DNA from: Daphnia pulex
Taxonomy: Eukaryota > Arthropoda > Branchiopoda > Diplostraca > Daphniidae
Assembly: GCF_021134715.1 (NCBI RefSeq)
Contig: NC_060026.1
Span: forward strand, 2,170,001 to 2,234,000
Direction: 5' to 3'
Length of the DNA stretch: 64,000 bases
Shown here: positions 1 to 37,769 of the stretch, piece after piece
Numbering within the stretch: position 1 is the stretch's first letter
Layout of the letters: each line of letters opens with the position of its first letter
Position numbers and translations under genes: made by a program
The notes under the pieces: generated by a model
Databases searched by the model: none
The model's input: the letters and a program-made list of their open reading frames with translations, nothing else
What the model was told of the DNA's origin: nothing

Positions 1-3000
1 CTATCACATCTCCCAGCCCGTCCTTCGTTCGGCATATTTAACACGACAAACCGAACTGACCACGTCCACCTTGCAGGAAGTTCTGTTCTCTATTCCGTTT
101 AATTTTTTTTAACGTGTAATTTCGATTGCGGCAATTGTATGCGAATTTTGTTCAAAATGCCGACAGCAGCGACTTGTTTCCCTGCACTAGTGCTACGAGA
201 TCTGTGTGCGTGATTGACGGAGTGTTCAGTGTTCACGCAAAAGATTTGCATTTAGAATGTTGGACTTTGCAGCGTTTCGGGAGGATCCTAGATCTCGTAT
301 CGCTCCGTTTAAACGTGACACTGAGAAACCCGAGAAAAAAAATTGCACTCAGAACTTATTGTTTATTTCTTGGACTTTGGGAAGAAAATTGAATAAATTT
401 AGCAGTAATCGCGTTGTTTTATCGAAAAATGCCCCTTTCCGTTTCTGAACTACGAGGATCAAGGTGTTCGGTACCGATTGCGTAGCTAATGATCGTCATC
501 AGTTAATTTCCTTACACACGCCAACGTCTATTGTGTGGATTTAATACCAACGTCAACGGATAGGGAGAAAAAGTTTTTATTCTGCGCAGGGACAGTTAAC
601 AAGACATGATTTCTTGGCCAGCTGGTTTTGGGGCACAAAAATTCTGTTCATCCCCCTCGTTTTTTCATTCTGCCAAAGGAGTGGTAGCTCCAATGGAAAA
701 TCAGCGAGAAAAGACAACAAGAACCAAGAAAATTCTGTGTAAAACTTAAAAATTGAACAAAATTTTCAAGGTCTCTAGTGTGTGGTTTTAACTGATGATG
801 TTGCGCAACAGCTGATATGAACAAACGGCGGGCAAGCTACGCAAATGCTTTAAAAGTAAGAAAATTCTGAAAAACATATTACTACAGTTAAAGCTCGTGA
901 AAATTTGTCGTCATTTTAATAAGTGGAAAAATTGTTATTTACACCAACCATCACGGAGAAATCTTTTACTGCACTGGTCGTCTTCTTTTTACCGCACTTT
1001 GCAATCAGGAAGGGAATTCAGGGAATTCATTCAGTGTGATTACCCCAAATTATTCTATTGTCATATCTAGTCGCCGATGCTTTTGAGTTATTCCTGATTT
1101 GATGCGTGAACATTCACTGGTTTAATGCAACAGATAATCTTCTGTTGGTTATTCCAAACATCCGCAATTGCTTACTGGTCTTTCGGGTATTCTCAGTTTT
1201 TCATTTATGTTGCCGTCGCCTGTGTTACCGAGAGGCTATTAATATTCTGTGCTGGAGCACAATTTAAATGTCTTTCACTTCTTATAAACCCGTTGACATG
1301 AAACTTCTGTCAATTTCCTGCTCCAAAACGTATTCAATGGAAGTCTTTTGAGATGTGCGGAAGTTACAACCAAGAAGTAAAGGAGGCTTAAGAAGTGAAT
1401 TGGTCTGTAAAATTTGAGAAATTTTAATGTCTGGTATAATCGTCCGCAGGTGATGATGGCAGATGTGAAGTCACAATCGCTGGATCTAAAATGACGCTTC
1501 ACAAATGTTGGGCTAATGCATTTAGAGGGAACATTTCAGTCACGTAGTGTGGCAATAGATAACGTTCATGGATTCATCTCGCGATGCTACTAACGAAATA
1601 ATTAATTGTTTTAGATGAACTCTCAAGCGTCTCTTTTGAGTACCGCTGCCGGTACGCAAGTTTGAAGGGGAAGTGGTACTGGAAATACCGTGACACAAAT
1701 TGAAATTTTGATTCAGTGATGACGAAAATTTTGTTTTCTGCCAAGAAAAAGGGGCGAATTTTTTCTTCTCTCCTGATTCCCCCCTCCTTCAATCCTAATT
1801 TTCTTTTTCTCGATTTTTCCTTTACTCTTCCTTCTTATTAAAAAATGTAACAAATCCACCAGCTCGAAAGCGTTAGCTACTTTGCTTATAGTGGTATTTT
1901 ACTGTTGCGGTGAAAAACTGTTCGTTGTTGTGGGTCCGGACTGTTAGGCCTAATGGCCCATATCATATCTCCCGGCCTGTCCTTCGTTAGGGACACTTTA
2001 CACGACGCCCCAGTTGGGGCGTTCATTCATTTCATCATTCGGGCGTTTTGAATTCATTTCTCTACTCCGTTTAATTTTCCGTTGCTTGCAATTTCGTTTG
2101 CTGCAACTACATGCGAATTTTGCTCAAGATGCTGACATCAGTGACTGTTATCGTACACCAGTGCTTGATCGCTGTGTGTGATGGACGAATTGGTCAGTGT
2201 TCACGTCAAAAGATGAATGTTGCACGTTGTAACGTTTTTGGAGTGTGAAAAATCTCGTATCGTTGCGTTTAAACATGACACTGACACACCTCATTTGAGC
2301 ACATGTGAGAGAGAAAAATTCCACTCGGAACTTTTTCTCTAATTTCCGCGAGTTTGAGTAGGAAGTAGAATAAATCTAGCTGTAATCGCTTTGTTGCAAC
2401 GAAAATGCCATTTTCTTTTTCTGAACTACGGAGATTAATCGAGCCCGTAGCGATTACTAAATGCAATATTCACACCAGTTAGTTAACTGATTATTTGTCA
2501 AATTCCATCTTGTGGATTTAATACCACAGTCAACAGTTACTGAGTGAAAGTTTTTATTCTGCGCAGAGACAGTTAATTTTTCGTGATTTTCTTGTTGGGA
2601 CAGAACCCCGATTAAAATGATGTGGCATCTTTTTCGGCTGTTGTTGCTGTGGTTGTGGCTGTCGTCCAAGAGCGTCCAAGAGCAGGAAAATCTGTAAGGA
2701 ATGGAAAATTAACAAATATTTAAAGGTCTATAGTGTTTGGTTCTAACTGATTATGTTGCGCAACAGCTGATTTGAACAGAACGGCGGGCAAGATATGCAA
2801 ATGCTTTAAAAGTAATTAATTATGAAAAATTGATTGTTCAAATTTAAAGCTCGTGAATATTCGTTGCCATTTTAATAAGGGACAGATTGATACTTACATT
2901 TTACACCAAACATAACGGAGATATCTTTTACTGCACTGGCCGCCCGCATTTTGTAGTAGGGAAGGGAATCCTGATTTCTACCCCAATTTGTTCAATATCG

Positions 3001-4430
3001 TCATAGTAATAATAGCCGATGTTTGTGACTTTTATCAGATTTAATGAGTGAACATTGACTGGTTAGTTGTGATTGACAATCATTTCTTGTTTATTCTTAA
3101 CCTTCGCAGTTGCTTTCTGGTGTTTCCAGCATTCTCGATTTATCATTTTTGCTTCCGTCGCCTTTGCTTCCGAAAGAGTTTAAATTCTGTGCTCTAACAC
3201 AGTTTATTAAGAATTCCTTCTGCCTTCTTCCCGCAGTCCAGATCGACATCGCGCTGTTTTTATGGCTTTCTGGTTTCCCAGAATTTTTATAAACCAACAG
3301 AAAAGATGATGACGGCAAGGAATAATCATCAAAGTGGATAAATTTAACTGGGTGTTATGAGCGCTGGTATTGAGAAGATGAGAGATACGATCTCTTAATC
3401 GCTGGGTTGAAAATGACGTCACCAATGTTGGGCCGAAGCTTTCGAACTAATCATATCTGTTGCGGTGAGTGTCAATCTATGAAGTTCATTCATTTATTCC
3501 GCGAAAGTACCAACAGAATAATTTATTTTGGGGATGAAACTCGCTAGCGACTTCCGTGTGCAGTTGCGCAATCTGATATAATGCGTTCCCCCGCCCCTAT
3601 TCACATATGCGCTATAATAATTACTAAGCTGTGTAACCCCATAACTCGGGTTATGGGACGATTTGGGACATGGTTTCAACTTGTCAAGGCCACGATTGGT
3701 CTAAAGTTTGATATCTTTTGATTCTTGGGTGCGAAGACGGCTGATCGAACCGATCTCAACACTTGTAACCCAAAGAAATCACTTTTGAAGGCATGGCAAG
3801 AGAGGCATGTTGTTTAGTGTGAATTCTCTAATTCTTTCTATCGTCAAGTCTAGTCGTTATTCGCCGAAATTTGTATAGCGTATTCCAGATTCGATGCGTG
3901 AGCATTCATTGGTTGAATGCAAACGATTAATCACCGGTTTTACTCGCAAAATTATCAGTTGCCTTCTTGGCGATAAGGGCAGCCTCTTTGTCATTGCCGC
4001 CGTCGCCTCTGATACCGAGTGGCGATTCATATTCTGTGCTGGAGCGCAGTTTCAAATTATAATTTATGTAACTTCATTTCAATCAATGTGCATGATTCCA
4101 ACTGTCTCCCTTCTGTGAATGGAGAATGTTGCAGCAACCTTTCACAATTCGAGAAACGAGCTGAAGTAATCACCATGATTGATATTAGAAATTACCAAAT
4201 GCTGATAAGAAATCAAATGTTTGATATGGGCGTCTGCAGATAGTTTTGACAGATGTGAGTGCGCAATCGCTGGCTCAAAAATGACGCCATAAATGTATGG
4301 CAGATGCATTTAGAGGAATCGTTTTTGTTACGTTGTGTGACAATAATTAAAGTTCATTCATTAAAATTCTTCTCGCGACACTACTAACGAAATAATTGAT
4401 TTTTGAGATGAACTCGCTAGCGTCTCTGGT
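1..4430. repeat. Diverged tandem repeat, two full units and one partial
   Basis: Non-coding DNA in which the same landmarks recur in order. A block near 15-330 (GCCCGTCCTTCGTT, then CTCGTATCG..CGTTTAAAC) recurs near 1974-2285. A block at 770-860 (TGTTGCGCAACAGCTGAT, then CGGCGGGCAAG) recurs at 2725-2815. A block at 1095-1140 recurs near 3043 and 3893. The block ending at 1620 (CTACTAACGAAATAATT, GATGAACTC) recurs near 3500 and 4400. The spacing is about 1.95 kb from the first to the second unit; the third keeps only the last ~600 bp. Copies differ by many substitutions and small indels. No convincing coding exon was found on either strand; short open frames here mostly lack ATG or splice context. 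Confidence 0.7.
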
Positions 4431-7400
4431 ACGTGAAGTTGCCAACTTGTCAGGGCGTAATGATGGCTGATCGTAGCCTAATCAAATAATTTTTGGCTGC
4501 ATGTTTTAAGGTAGGAAGAAGTAGTGCTACTTAGTCATTTCTAAATCGTGAACAAAGTTGTTTTATTAACAAAGAATCCGATGCCATTGTCCGTTTTCCC
4601 TTATTTCATTATTTGTCGCGATTTGAATTTGCTAATGCAGATTTACTTTCGCGCTAAACACACTGATAGGGAGATATTTAAAGACGTCTTGATATTAATC
4701 ATTTAGTAAGAATGTAGTAGAGAACCAAAATTTGATGTGGCTGGCAATGATGTAGTTCCTCGTCCAATCTCAGTTTCCTGAGGATTGGGTACGACTTCAA
4801 AAGTCACTTTGAAACCGGATACTCTGACTACTCATGTTCAAATTCAAATATCAACCGAGTTCATAATATATAGGCAGTGTCCTCCGTCGGGTAATTGGTA
4901 CATCAGACTTACTCTATGGGGTGATTAGGGTGCATCTGGCTAAATAAAACTTTTTTTTTTATTCGTATTATTTAACACTGTAATGCTAGTTTTAAAGTTC
5001 AATCATTAAAAACGAAACAACTCTTAAATTCCATGTAAAGAAGAATTGATTACTACTGTTTAAATCAACTGCGTATATTAATTAAGGTTGGGACGGGGGT
5101 TGTATTGGGAAAACAGTATGAATGATACTATTTCAGCTTACATCACTGCCGTCAATGCGTTTTGAATTTATTGGCGGGAGTGAAATGGTTTCCCCTCTGG
5201 GCTCAAAGGCCGCTAAAGCCGCTTTCACGTAAGGTTATAACAAACGCCGAACAGCTGAGCACCGTACAAGTTTTTATGTATTGGAATTTCCCATTGCAAC
5301 TCGGCCGCATCGTGTTATCGGTTTGGACTTTCGAAGTTTCGGTTTTGGTGGTCATTAATTCCGAATTGTAGTACTTAAAATAAAATAAGGCAAAGACTCG
5401 TAAAAATTCCCCGCTGCATGCATAATTTAATTCAATCTAAAAACATAATCGGCTTTTCTAAAAAAATTTAAATTTAAATTTCTTAAATAAAAATTTTTTT
5501 TTACTGTTAACAACTTGAAAGACCGGAAGTTTCGCCCCTCTTATTACCCCCGAGGAACTTAAAAAAAAAATCACAATTACGTCATTGAGTCGAAACCCGA
5601 CGTCTATTATGCATAAACCGCAACGGTATTTCCCCCCTCAACCCTCCCCTAACCTGTACGTGTGCAACAGATTTTTCTGTCGTGTTCTCTCCATTTCCGT
5701 TCAATGAATTTCAAACCCATTGTATAGTTTATATTCTTCACCGAATGTCAGGAAAGAAAGAAAGAAAAAAACGACCGTATATAGTATTGTCTCCAAATTG
5801 CTCCGGGCGGACGAATAACTAAACAAAACAAACAAGTCACGTGAGGATATAAGGAAGACGGGATTTTTTATTTTTCAAAATTTTTCTAAAAGGGATTTTA
5901 GTTTAGTTTGATCAAGATTGTGTGGGTTTTTCCCGGCCGCATTAAAACCAACATTTTGTCCATTTGTGTTTTCTTTGTTAACCGTTTAAATGTGCCGTTC
6001 GAATTTTTAATTGCGTTCGTGTGAGAGTAAAGTAAAGAAAAAACAAAAAATTGGCTAGAAATTAAGTTGCCATCGTAAAAATTAAAGAGAACCCATCAGC
6101 CGCAGAAACAGATAACAAATGGGCGACGACTTGGTATTTTTATGTGCGCAATTTTTCTTGTTCAGTCCTTAAAGCGTCTAACGTATTTGGCACAGACGGA
6201 GTTAAGAGTTATTTCAATCAGCCGGCGTGACCGAAATTGGTGAAATGTCACAGCAGACACCTCGACTCCCCCCCTTTTATTTTTACAGTTATGAAAGGTG
6301 TTGAAAATCGTTGAACTCTTCAACTAGTTCAACGCACTGGCGTAGTCGAGATAATCATTCTAGAACGTTTTCTCTTTTTATTTTTTGGAAAAAAAAAAAG
6401 ATTATTGCCTTATAATTGACGTCCTGTTATCATCAATTGAAAATTTACAACAGACGCCCTTGGGCGTCTGTTGTTTAGTCTATTTTCGGGTTGAAATTTT
6501 TGGGGCTGCAGACTATGCAGTATAGTCTGAGAGTTCCAAAAAACAATTAGTTCAATGCTAAACGTTGATTGGGAATTTTAAAATCACGCAAGACACTCTG
6601 TTGCAAGTCGTTGGCTGATACTGGCTAGCTGGCTAAAAATAAATGCTAATTTTCCAGGGCACTCCATCATTGTGAGTAATGTTGTAAAACCAACTGTCGT
6701 CGCCAATTGGGTTCCGAATTTGGCGCTCATGCAGTCATCTGTATAATTAATCAAACAAATGTGGTGAGAGTCCAAATGGAATAAATTTTACATCACTCAG
6801 CACTTTTTGGGGGGGGGGGGGATTTTAAATTTTTCACAAATTCCTGTTTCTCCCCCACTACCTGAAGAATGAATACGATTTTTTAAAATAAAATAGAATT
6901 TCAATGCGGGTTATTTGGCTGAGGTGTACAGCGTTGCGTCGCACACGGTTAATTATTTATTCGTGTCACGCACCTTGATGTTAGATTGCAGATGAATGCA
7001 TTAAGGAAGGATGAGGTTGAGAAATCTGCAGGTAATTTATGCGTGTGCAAATTATCTGTTTTTGTTTCAACTGGGACAATTAATTGCGCAAGGGGTTGTC
7101 AGATAAAAAACCCCGCACATCAAAAACATTTTTCATTCGCGCCATTTATTTCAAATTTCCGCCGCTAGATGTCGCGGAAATTCTCAAACGCGGTCGTTAA
7201 ATAAATAAAAACGCATTTCCCATTCAGCCGTGCATTGACATTCCTGCGTTTTTATTTAAAAATATTTATTTGGAAAAAATGTAGTCAATCGAGACCGTCA
7301 TAACCACACCACACCACTTTGGTCTCCCACCGTCCCAAGGCCAGCAGAGTACATGCACATAATAATATTTTCGCACAAAACTATTTTTCCCAAAACCCTT

Positions 7401-8505
7401 ATTGCACTTTTTTTTTTATTCGTCGGGAATGCTGTTGTGTGTGTGTTGTCCAGGAAGTTTGGGAAAACAACACAAAAATTGTTTTCAATGATCTAGAAAA
7501 ATTCTTTCCTTTTTTTTAACTAAATATTTCAACAGACGAATCAACAATAAAAACACGTTCCTGCTAGCTGCGCACATCCCGAACAAAATCATTGCGCAAC
7601 AAAAAAAAATTATGGGTGTCGGAAGAATAAACAAATTCTGACGATTCCACGAAAAATACAAAAAAATTTAAAATTTTTGGTTCATCACCTCCGTTTTTAA
7701 AAATGGTTTGAGAATGCAACGGCACGCCGGCCATTGCTCACCTGCCCCGGAATTTTCATGTGGTAATTTCTAATAGGGGAGAGAGAGAGAATACCTTCAT
7801 CCCCCTCTTATATAAAATATCGTTGTATAGTAGTTCCGGTCTGCCAGTTTTTCATTGCTCATTAACATGCCCCAACTCCGCATTTCATTCGTTGAAAAAA
7901 GTCGCACGTTTTTATCAATCATCTTTTTTTACAATTCTACACGAGTTGTTTAGCAAGAAAAATGTGTTTGCTAGTATCGAATGTCTGATATTTGACATTG
8001 AGCAAGAAAGAAAAAGAACATTTTCTTGATGATGATGATGTAGCCCGGAGAAACGGGAAAAACCCCCCGGTTGCGTAACCTCTCGAATTGCGCTATTCCA
8101 TTCAAGTCAAACATTTTAAATCAATTTTAAACTCATTCCCAATTTGTAAATTTTTTAAAAATCAATCTGAATTTAAATCATCAATTTTATTTCAATTTTG
8201 ATTCTAAATTGATATTTATTTACAAAGGGGTGAAAAATAAATTAGTTGTATATTTGTCCGTCTGGTGTCGCTGTCTGGGCCACAGGTAAAAAAACGAAAT
8301 AAATAAAAAGGTGAGTTTGTTCGGTTGGCTGAATAGCGGCGGCGCGCACCACACAGACACACACACAAACAACAAGCAACGGTGAAAATGTTTTAAAAAA
8401 AGAACCCAACCTTCTTCTTCTCTCCCTCCCATCAGCCAGCCCCAAAAAGTGGAGGTGGGGTAGGAGGAAGGACACGACGAAAAAAGGGCTTCTCTGTCGG
8501 CCAGC
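4431..8505. other. Intergenic AT-rich region upstream of LRP2
   Basis: About 4 kb without a supportable gene. It has homopolymer and short microsatellite tracts: GAAA near 5754, a run of 12 G near 6810, GA near 7780 and GAT near 8028. A cluster of hairpins lies at 6310-6530 and is described separately. Short ORFs here have no domain signature and are treated as chance. Confidence 0.5.
6447..6474. other. Perfect hairpin, 13-bp arms with 2-nt loop
   Basis: The arm ACAACAGACGCCC at 6447-6459 is exactly complementary to 6462-6474, with only TT between. A second hairpin (CAGACTAT/ATAGTCTG, 6509-6516 and 6522-6529) lies 35 bp downstream. A third (GTTGAACT/AGTTCAAC) lies near 6310-6333. There is no coding context, and function is unknown. 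Confidence 0.6.
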
Positions 8506-8980
8506 TCAGTCGGTACCAATCCGTGCCAGCCAACACAACACATACACCTGAGCTATTTTCGTGTGTGTGTTGTTAGTGCAGGAAAAACGAAGAAGAAATC
8601 CAACTTCCACTTCAACAATTTTGACTCGCCACAAATTCAATTGAAATTAAAGAATTTTTTGATTTCGTTTGAAATTTGAACCAAATCGATCGACAACTTT
8701 CGGGTGGGGTGTCGTGTGTCGTCCATTTTCAATTTTTTTTTGGTCAGGTGTGTGTGTGTGAATTGTACAACAAGTGTTTTTTGGGTTGTGTGTGTTTTCT
8801 TGGGTGTGAAATTTTGGCTTTTGGTGGTTTTGTTGAGCTGCTCGTTGGCAACTTGCAAGTTGAAAAAGTGTGCGGATGCGCGGAGGAGTCGGACCAGCAG
8901 CAGCCCGACCGATGCTGCAGCCCGAGCCCAGACGGACTGCGAATCATGTGGACCAGTGCGACCGGGTGGACCGTCACGAA
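8506..8980 (+). promoter_or_regulatory. Probable LRP2 promoter and 5' leader
   Basis: The stretch before the LRP2 signal-peptide ATG contains an arthropod initiator-like TCAGT at 8506-8510, GT-rich tracts near 8560 and 8748, and no TATA box at a suitable distance. In-frame ATGs occur at 8876 and 8912, upstream of the preferred 8981. An out-of-frame ATG at 8946 opens a short hydrophobic frame that stops at 9038. The transcription start is inferred, not shown. Confidence 0.3.
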
Positions 8981-30483
<21,503 letters not shown>

Positions 30484-31868
30484 ACAAACACAAACAAAAG
30501 TAACAAAGAAAAAAAAAGAGACTCCTGGATCACATTGTTGTCCGGGTGACATCGAGTGATAAGATTCAAACACACAAATTTTTGTCTGAAACAAAAAACA
30601 AAAACAAAACACAACACAAACTTAAACTAATTTTATGGCAATAATATGCTTGAAATGGTTTTTTTTTTTTTTAGTTTACACACAGACACACATACCGACC
30701 AAGTCCGATCTTGCTTTCAGCAAGATTTTCTTTTTTTATTTGAATTTTTACAAAATTGATGAATCGATTGATTTCATTAATTTTCATTGTTGTTGATTTA
30801 TTTTCTACATTCCTTTCCTTTTTATTTGTCAGGACAAATTCCCTCCACACTCCCTCCTCAATGCTTTTGAAGTATCTCCACGGTAATTTTTTTTTTTCAT
30901 TAATTGAATTATTCCCTCCAATTATTTACTTCAACTCCTCTGGTGTAATTGTAAGTTTTCTTATTCACATCTTCCCACCATCTTTTTTCCCGGGGTTGTT
31001 TAATTTTCTTTTTTTGTTCCGTCAATTCGGTACTGGAACAAAAACATCACAACGCAGAAAAAAAGCACAAATTTAAACAAAACAAAAAAAAAAGTGTGTA
31101 CAGGATTTGTTTAACATTTTTAGTATTTTTTTTTTTTTAATTTACAAACACGATCAAATTTGGTCATAATTTCTTCTTCATTTTTAACCAACAAAAATAT
31201 TCAATTTCTTTATCGACCAAAAGTGTTGTTGGAAGGAAAGCAAAGCCAAGTACAGTACATGGAAAACTGAGTGAAAAAAAGGGCGGGGCCAAATGAAAAT
31301 GGTTGTTGTTGTGAAAGGAAAAAACGTCTTTTTTTTCTGCCTTGTAGATTTTTTCCTTTTTTTTTTGTTGTTGTATTATTCTGAAATGCAAATGAGGATC
31401 GAGTTGAAAGAAAAATTGACGAGGAGGAAAAAAAACAAAACATAATCAAGCTTAGCCGTCGGCTGCCTTAAGAAAGACGTATACACAGAAACCAACACAC
31501 GGACACACACCTAGGGAATGATTGATTTCATTTCTTTCTGAAATTTCCCTTCGTGCCGGGTTGTGTGTGTGTGTGTGTGTAATAATAATCGAATATTTAA
31601 TCTTTCCCTCCTTTTTTATCACCACACGCAAAGCGCTCCCGAATTTTTTTCTCCTCCAAAATTGTTTTTTAAAAAATTGTTTTTTTTTTTTTTCAGAAAT
31701 TTCTGTCAAGTTTCTTTTGGAGTGTGAAATTCATTCTCTCTCTCTTCTTCCTCCTCCCTCCGTGTATCAATTTTTTTGCTCCCGCCCCAGCCCCTATCTC
31801 TCCCTATGGACCGAGCATGTTGAACTGCTATCAGATATGTTTCTATCTTAACTCTATATTGCAATAAA
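30484..31868 (+). other. LRP2 3' untranslated region
   Basis: A 1.4-kb A/T-rich stretch with poly-T tracts and a GT repeat near 31562. An AATAAA polyadenylation signal lies at 31863-31868. No coding frame with support is present. Confidence 0.5.
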
Positions 31869-31939
31869 CGGATTAAAGTTCTAATACTGGAAGGATTCTT
31901 TTTTTCCACCCCTGGATTATTGACTTTTATCCCTTTATA

Positions 31940-32283
31940 GATTTTTCACAGTTTACTTTGAACAGCCGAGAAAAACAACAGCCATCCGGCCGGAAGGATG
32001 TTAACCTTGCGAGAGATAACGAGGTATGCGCGTCGATTTTTACTATCTCTAGTCTAGAATTTGCTTTGGGGCGAATCTCTTTTTATTTCCTGTTGCATTG
32101 CAGATGCAACCGCCGGAATTGCGCAATGGCCATGCGCGATAAAAGCGGAGGAGATGACTTTTCCCGCCTGGATGAAGAAGAAAATGAATACCCTCGGGTT
32201 TTGTGCTAAACACATCTAGGTCTGATGTTCCTCGCTCAAGTGGCCTGTGTGGTGTCTAGTCCCGGTGTGTGTGTGTGTGTGAG
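31940..32283 (+). other. Probable 5' leader of the CUB receptor gene with a small spliced uORF
   Basis: An exon-like block ends at AACGAG followed by GTATGC near 32021; a following block starts after TTGCATTGCAG near 32102. Joining them opens an ATG frame near 31998 of about 43 codons that ends in TAA at 32207-32209, rich in acidic residues at its end. A TG repeat (32263-32281) sits just before the CUB gene ATG. It could be an upstream ORF or a separate micro-gene. Splicing is inferred from motifs only. Confidence 0.3.
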
Positions 32284-34718
<2,435 letters not shown>

Positions 34719-35418
34719 GTTTCAACAAAATCTTAAATTCCAAATATGAGGATTGTAAAGGGTTGGTTTTTGAAACATTTCTATTTAGAAATCGATTCCT
34801 TGATTGAAAAGCTTTTATTTTTGGGTGATTCGAATTATAGTACCAGTTTTAGCTGTGAGTGCGTTTTTATGAATTTCAAATTGGTTCCTAATCCTAATTT
34901 TACGTGGTTAAAAAGTAAGTCGATTTATGGCCTATTATATAGTGTTCGGTTTTTCTTTTGGATACTTAATTGCCTGAATGATGTAATGGTGAATATTGAA
35001 TATATCAATAATCAACTGCCACTTCATGAAATTTGAATGTTAAGACCAATATTTCACGGTTATCTTTAACTAATTCAGATTCGACTTGTAAGCAGCTTTG
35101 GAATAGTTTGTTTTTTGCTACAACTCGAAAAACTGCTGTTAAACTGCCCATCGAAATAAATAGCTTAGCAAGTTGCACTTCGAACTAGAAAGATTGAAAG
35201 TTGTTGTCGATCTCCATGTGGATCTGAGAGCAGCGTACGTCTTTATTTCACCCGACGGCGATTCGTTATGTGTTGATTTTTATTGTTGATTCCATTTCTT
35301 CCGTACTCGGGTGCATAACCAAAAATTGCAATTGGTGATTTTATAATCTTTACGTCGATTTTCCAGAATAGAAACGTCATGCAGATTCTCGACGTAATTC
35401 TTTCTTGCCCTATTTCTC
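34719..35418. other. 3' UTR and intergenic spacer up to the palindrome
   Basis: AT-rich sequence after the CUB receptor stop, including AATAAA at 35155-35160. No further gene seen. It is not duplicated on the other side of the palindrome. Confidence 0.5.
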
Positions 35419-35680
35419 ATCGATTCTTTTCGAGATATTAGTTTGAAAATGGGTCAGACTCGCGAAAAGAAGTCTGAACAGAAAGTACTTCAACGCTACC
35501 CGTATTCCGAACCTCATTTGTACTCAAACACACGTCAAGTGACAGTTGGATAAAATTTACCACCGTTATTCATTTCTTTTAATTTATGTGATATTTGTGG
35601 ACGTATTTGTCAACATTTTAGTTTTCAACGTGCCTAGACTGGAGATGAGGTAAGCTTAACTTTTTCTTTATTTTTTTGGT

Positions 35681-35696
35681 GGCCCTGAAAAGGGCC
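35681..35696 (-). terminator. Histone 3' stem-loop of left H3
   Basis: On the minus strand GGCCCTTTTCAGGGCC, the six-bp stem and four-nt loop of replication-dependent histone mRNAs, about 30 nt after the H3 stop. In the family it is bound by SLBP and directs 3' cleavage without polyadenylation. Confidence 0.9.
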
Positions 35697-35725
35697 GATT
35701 TGTTGGTAGAAGGGAATCAATCGGC

Positions 35726-36758
<1,033 letters not shown>

Positions 36759-36796
36759 ACAATTATTTTCATTTAGACTCCGATCTCAATTCAATC

Positions 36797-36812
36797 GGCC
36801 CTTTTCAGGGCC
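36797..36812 (+). terminator. Histone 3' stem-loop of left H4
   Basis: GGCCCTTTTCAGGGCC, 38 nt after the H4 stop codon; same stem and loop as for H3 and H2B. Confidence 0.9.
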
Positions 36813-37350
36813 ACAAACATTTTACAGAATGAGTTCTCGTTTAACTTTCGGTCTCCATTTAAAATTGGCTTATTAAGCCATCTCGTGCGTGGGGTAGTTT
36901 TACGTCTTAGTCACTTATAAAGTATGTCATACTTGTAAAACTAATCCAGCAGGAAAAAAATTGACTGGTTTATGATGAATATTAAATCATTCCCCCAAAA
37001 GTTTCTCATTTTTCTTCAATAGTGTTTTCGGAAAATAAAGAGAGAAAACACAACAATTGTGAGAAAAAAAATTAAAGCCAAGCCAGAATTGCTAGAAAGA
37101 TCCAGAATTGGATTAAATTTTATTTACAATCCAATCGTAGGTAAACCATACATCTTTTTTTTTAATTTTTTTATTCAAGTTATTCCAGTAATAGTGAAAA
37201 CCTTAATAAATAACCAACACTGCCTGGGCTTAGGATTTATTCGTTTTGGAATAAATCTTGGCGATTTCATTTGTTTATTGAAGTATTATTTATCACTTAA
37301 GTGACATCTGTGTGGCAGTAAGGTTTTTTTCTTTTCTTTAAAAGTTTGGT
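36813..37350. other. Convergent intergenic region between H4 and H2B, left arm
   Basis: AT-rich spacer of about 540 bp between the 3' ends of H4 and H2B, including a TTTATTCAAG-rich stretch near 37160. No gene or conserved RNA recognised. Mirrored at 55266-55803. Confidence 0.5.
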
Positions 37351-37366
37351 GGCCCTGAAAAGGGCC
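37351..37366 (-). terminator. Histone 3' stem-loop of left H2B
   Basis: Minus-strand GGCCCTTTTCAGGGCC about 30 nt downstream of the H2B stop. Confidence 0.9.
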
Positions 37367-37397
37367 GTTTGGGTTGAAAGAGAAGACCGGAGACAAT

Positions 37398-37769
37398 TTA
37401 CTTGGTGCTGGTGTACTTGGTGACTGCCTTGGTGCCTTCAGACACAGCGTGCTTGGCCAACTCACCGGGCAAAAGCAGACGGACGGCCGTCTGGATTTCC
37501 CGGCTAGTGATGGTCGAACGCTTGTTGTAGTGGGCAAGACGAGACGACTCTCCAGCGATGCGCTCGAAAATGTCGTTGACGAAGCTGTTCATGATGGTCA
37601 TGGCTTTGGAGGAGATGCCAGTGTCGGGGTGGACCTGCTTCAACACTTTGTAGATGTAAATGGCGTAGCTCTCCTTCCTCTTGCGCTTCTTCTTCTTGTC
37701 TCCTTTGGCAATGTTTTTCTGGGCCTTGCCGGCCTTCTTCGCTGCTTTACCGCTTACTTTAGGGGGCAT
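37398..37769 (-). CDS. H2B: Histone H2B, left arm
   Basis: Intron-less 123-codon frame: [19 protein letters not shown], a lysine-rich tail, then the histone fold [19 protein letters not shown]...[17 protein letters not shown]. The terminal AVTKYTS contains the lysine ubiquitinated in other species. Very close to the insect H2B. It pairs with the divergent H2A gene, whose ATG lies 335 bp away. TATAAAAA on the minus strand at 37821-37828 is the likely core promoter. Confidence 0.98.
   Translation of the reverse strand: MPPKVSGKAAKKAGKAQKNIAKGDKKKKRKRKESYAIYIYKVLKQVHPDTGISSKAMTIMNSFVNDIFERIAGESSRLAHYNKRSTITSREIQTAVRLLLPGELAKHAVSEGTKAVTKYTSTK

Noticed and set aside
8637-8858. Lys/Thr-rich minus-strand frame in the LRP2 leader
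   Set aside because: Translation of GT/CA-repeat DNA; low complexity without any conserved feature.
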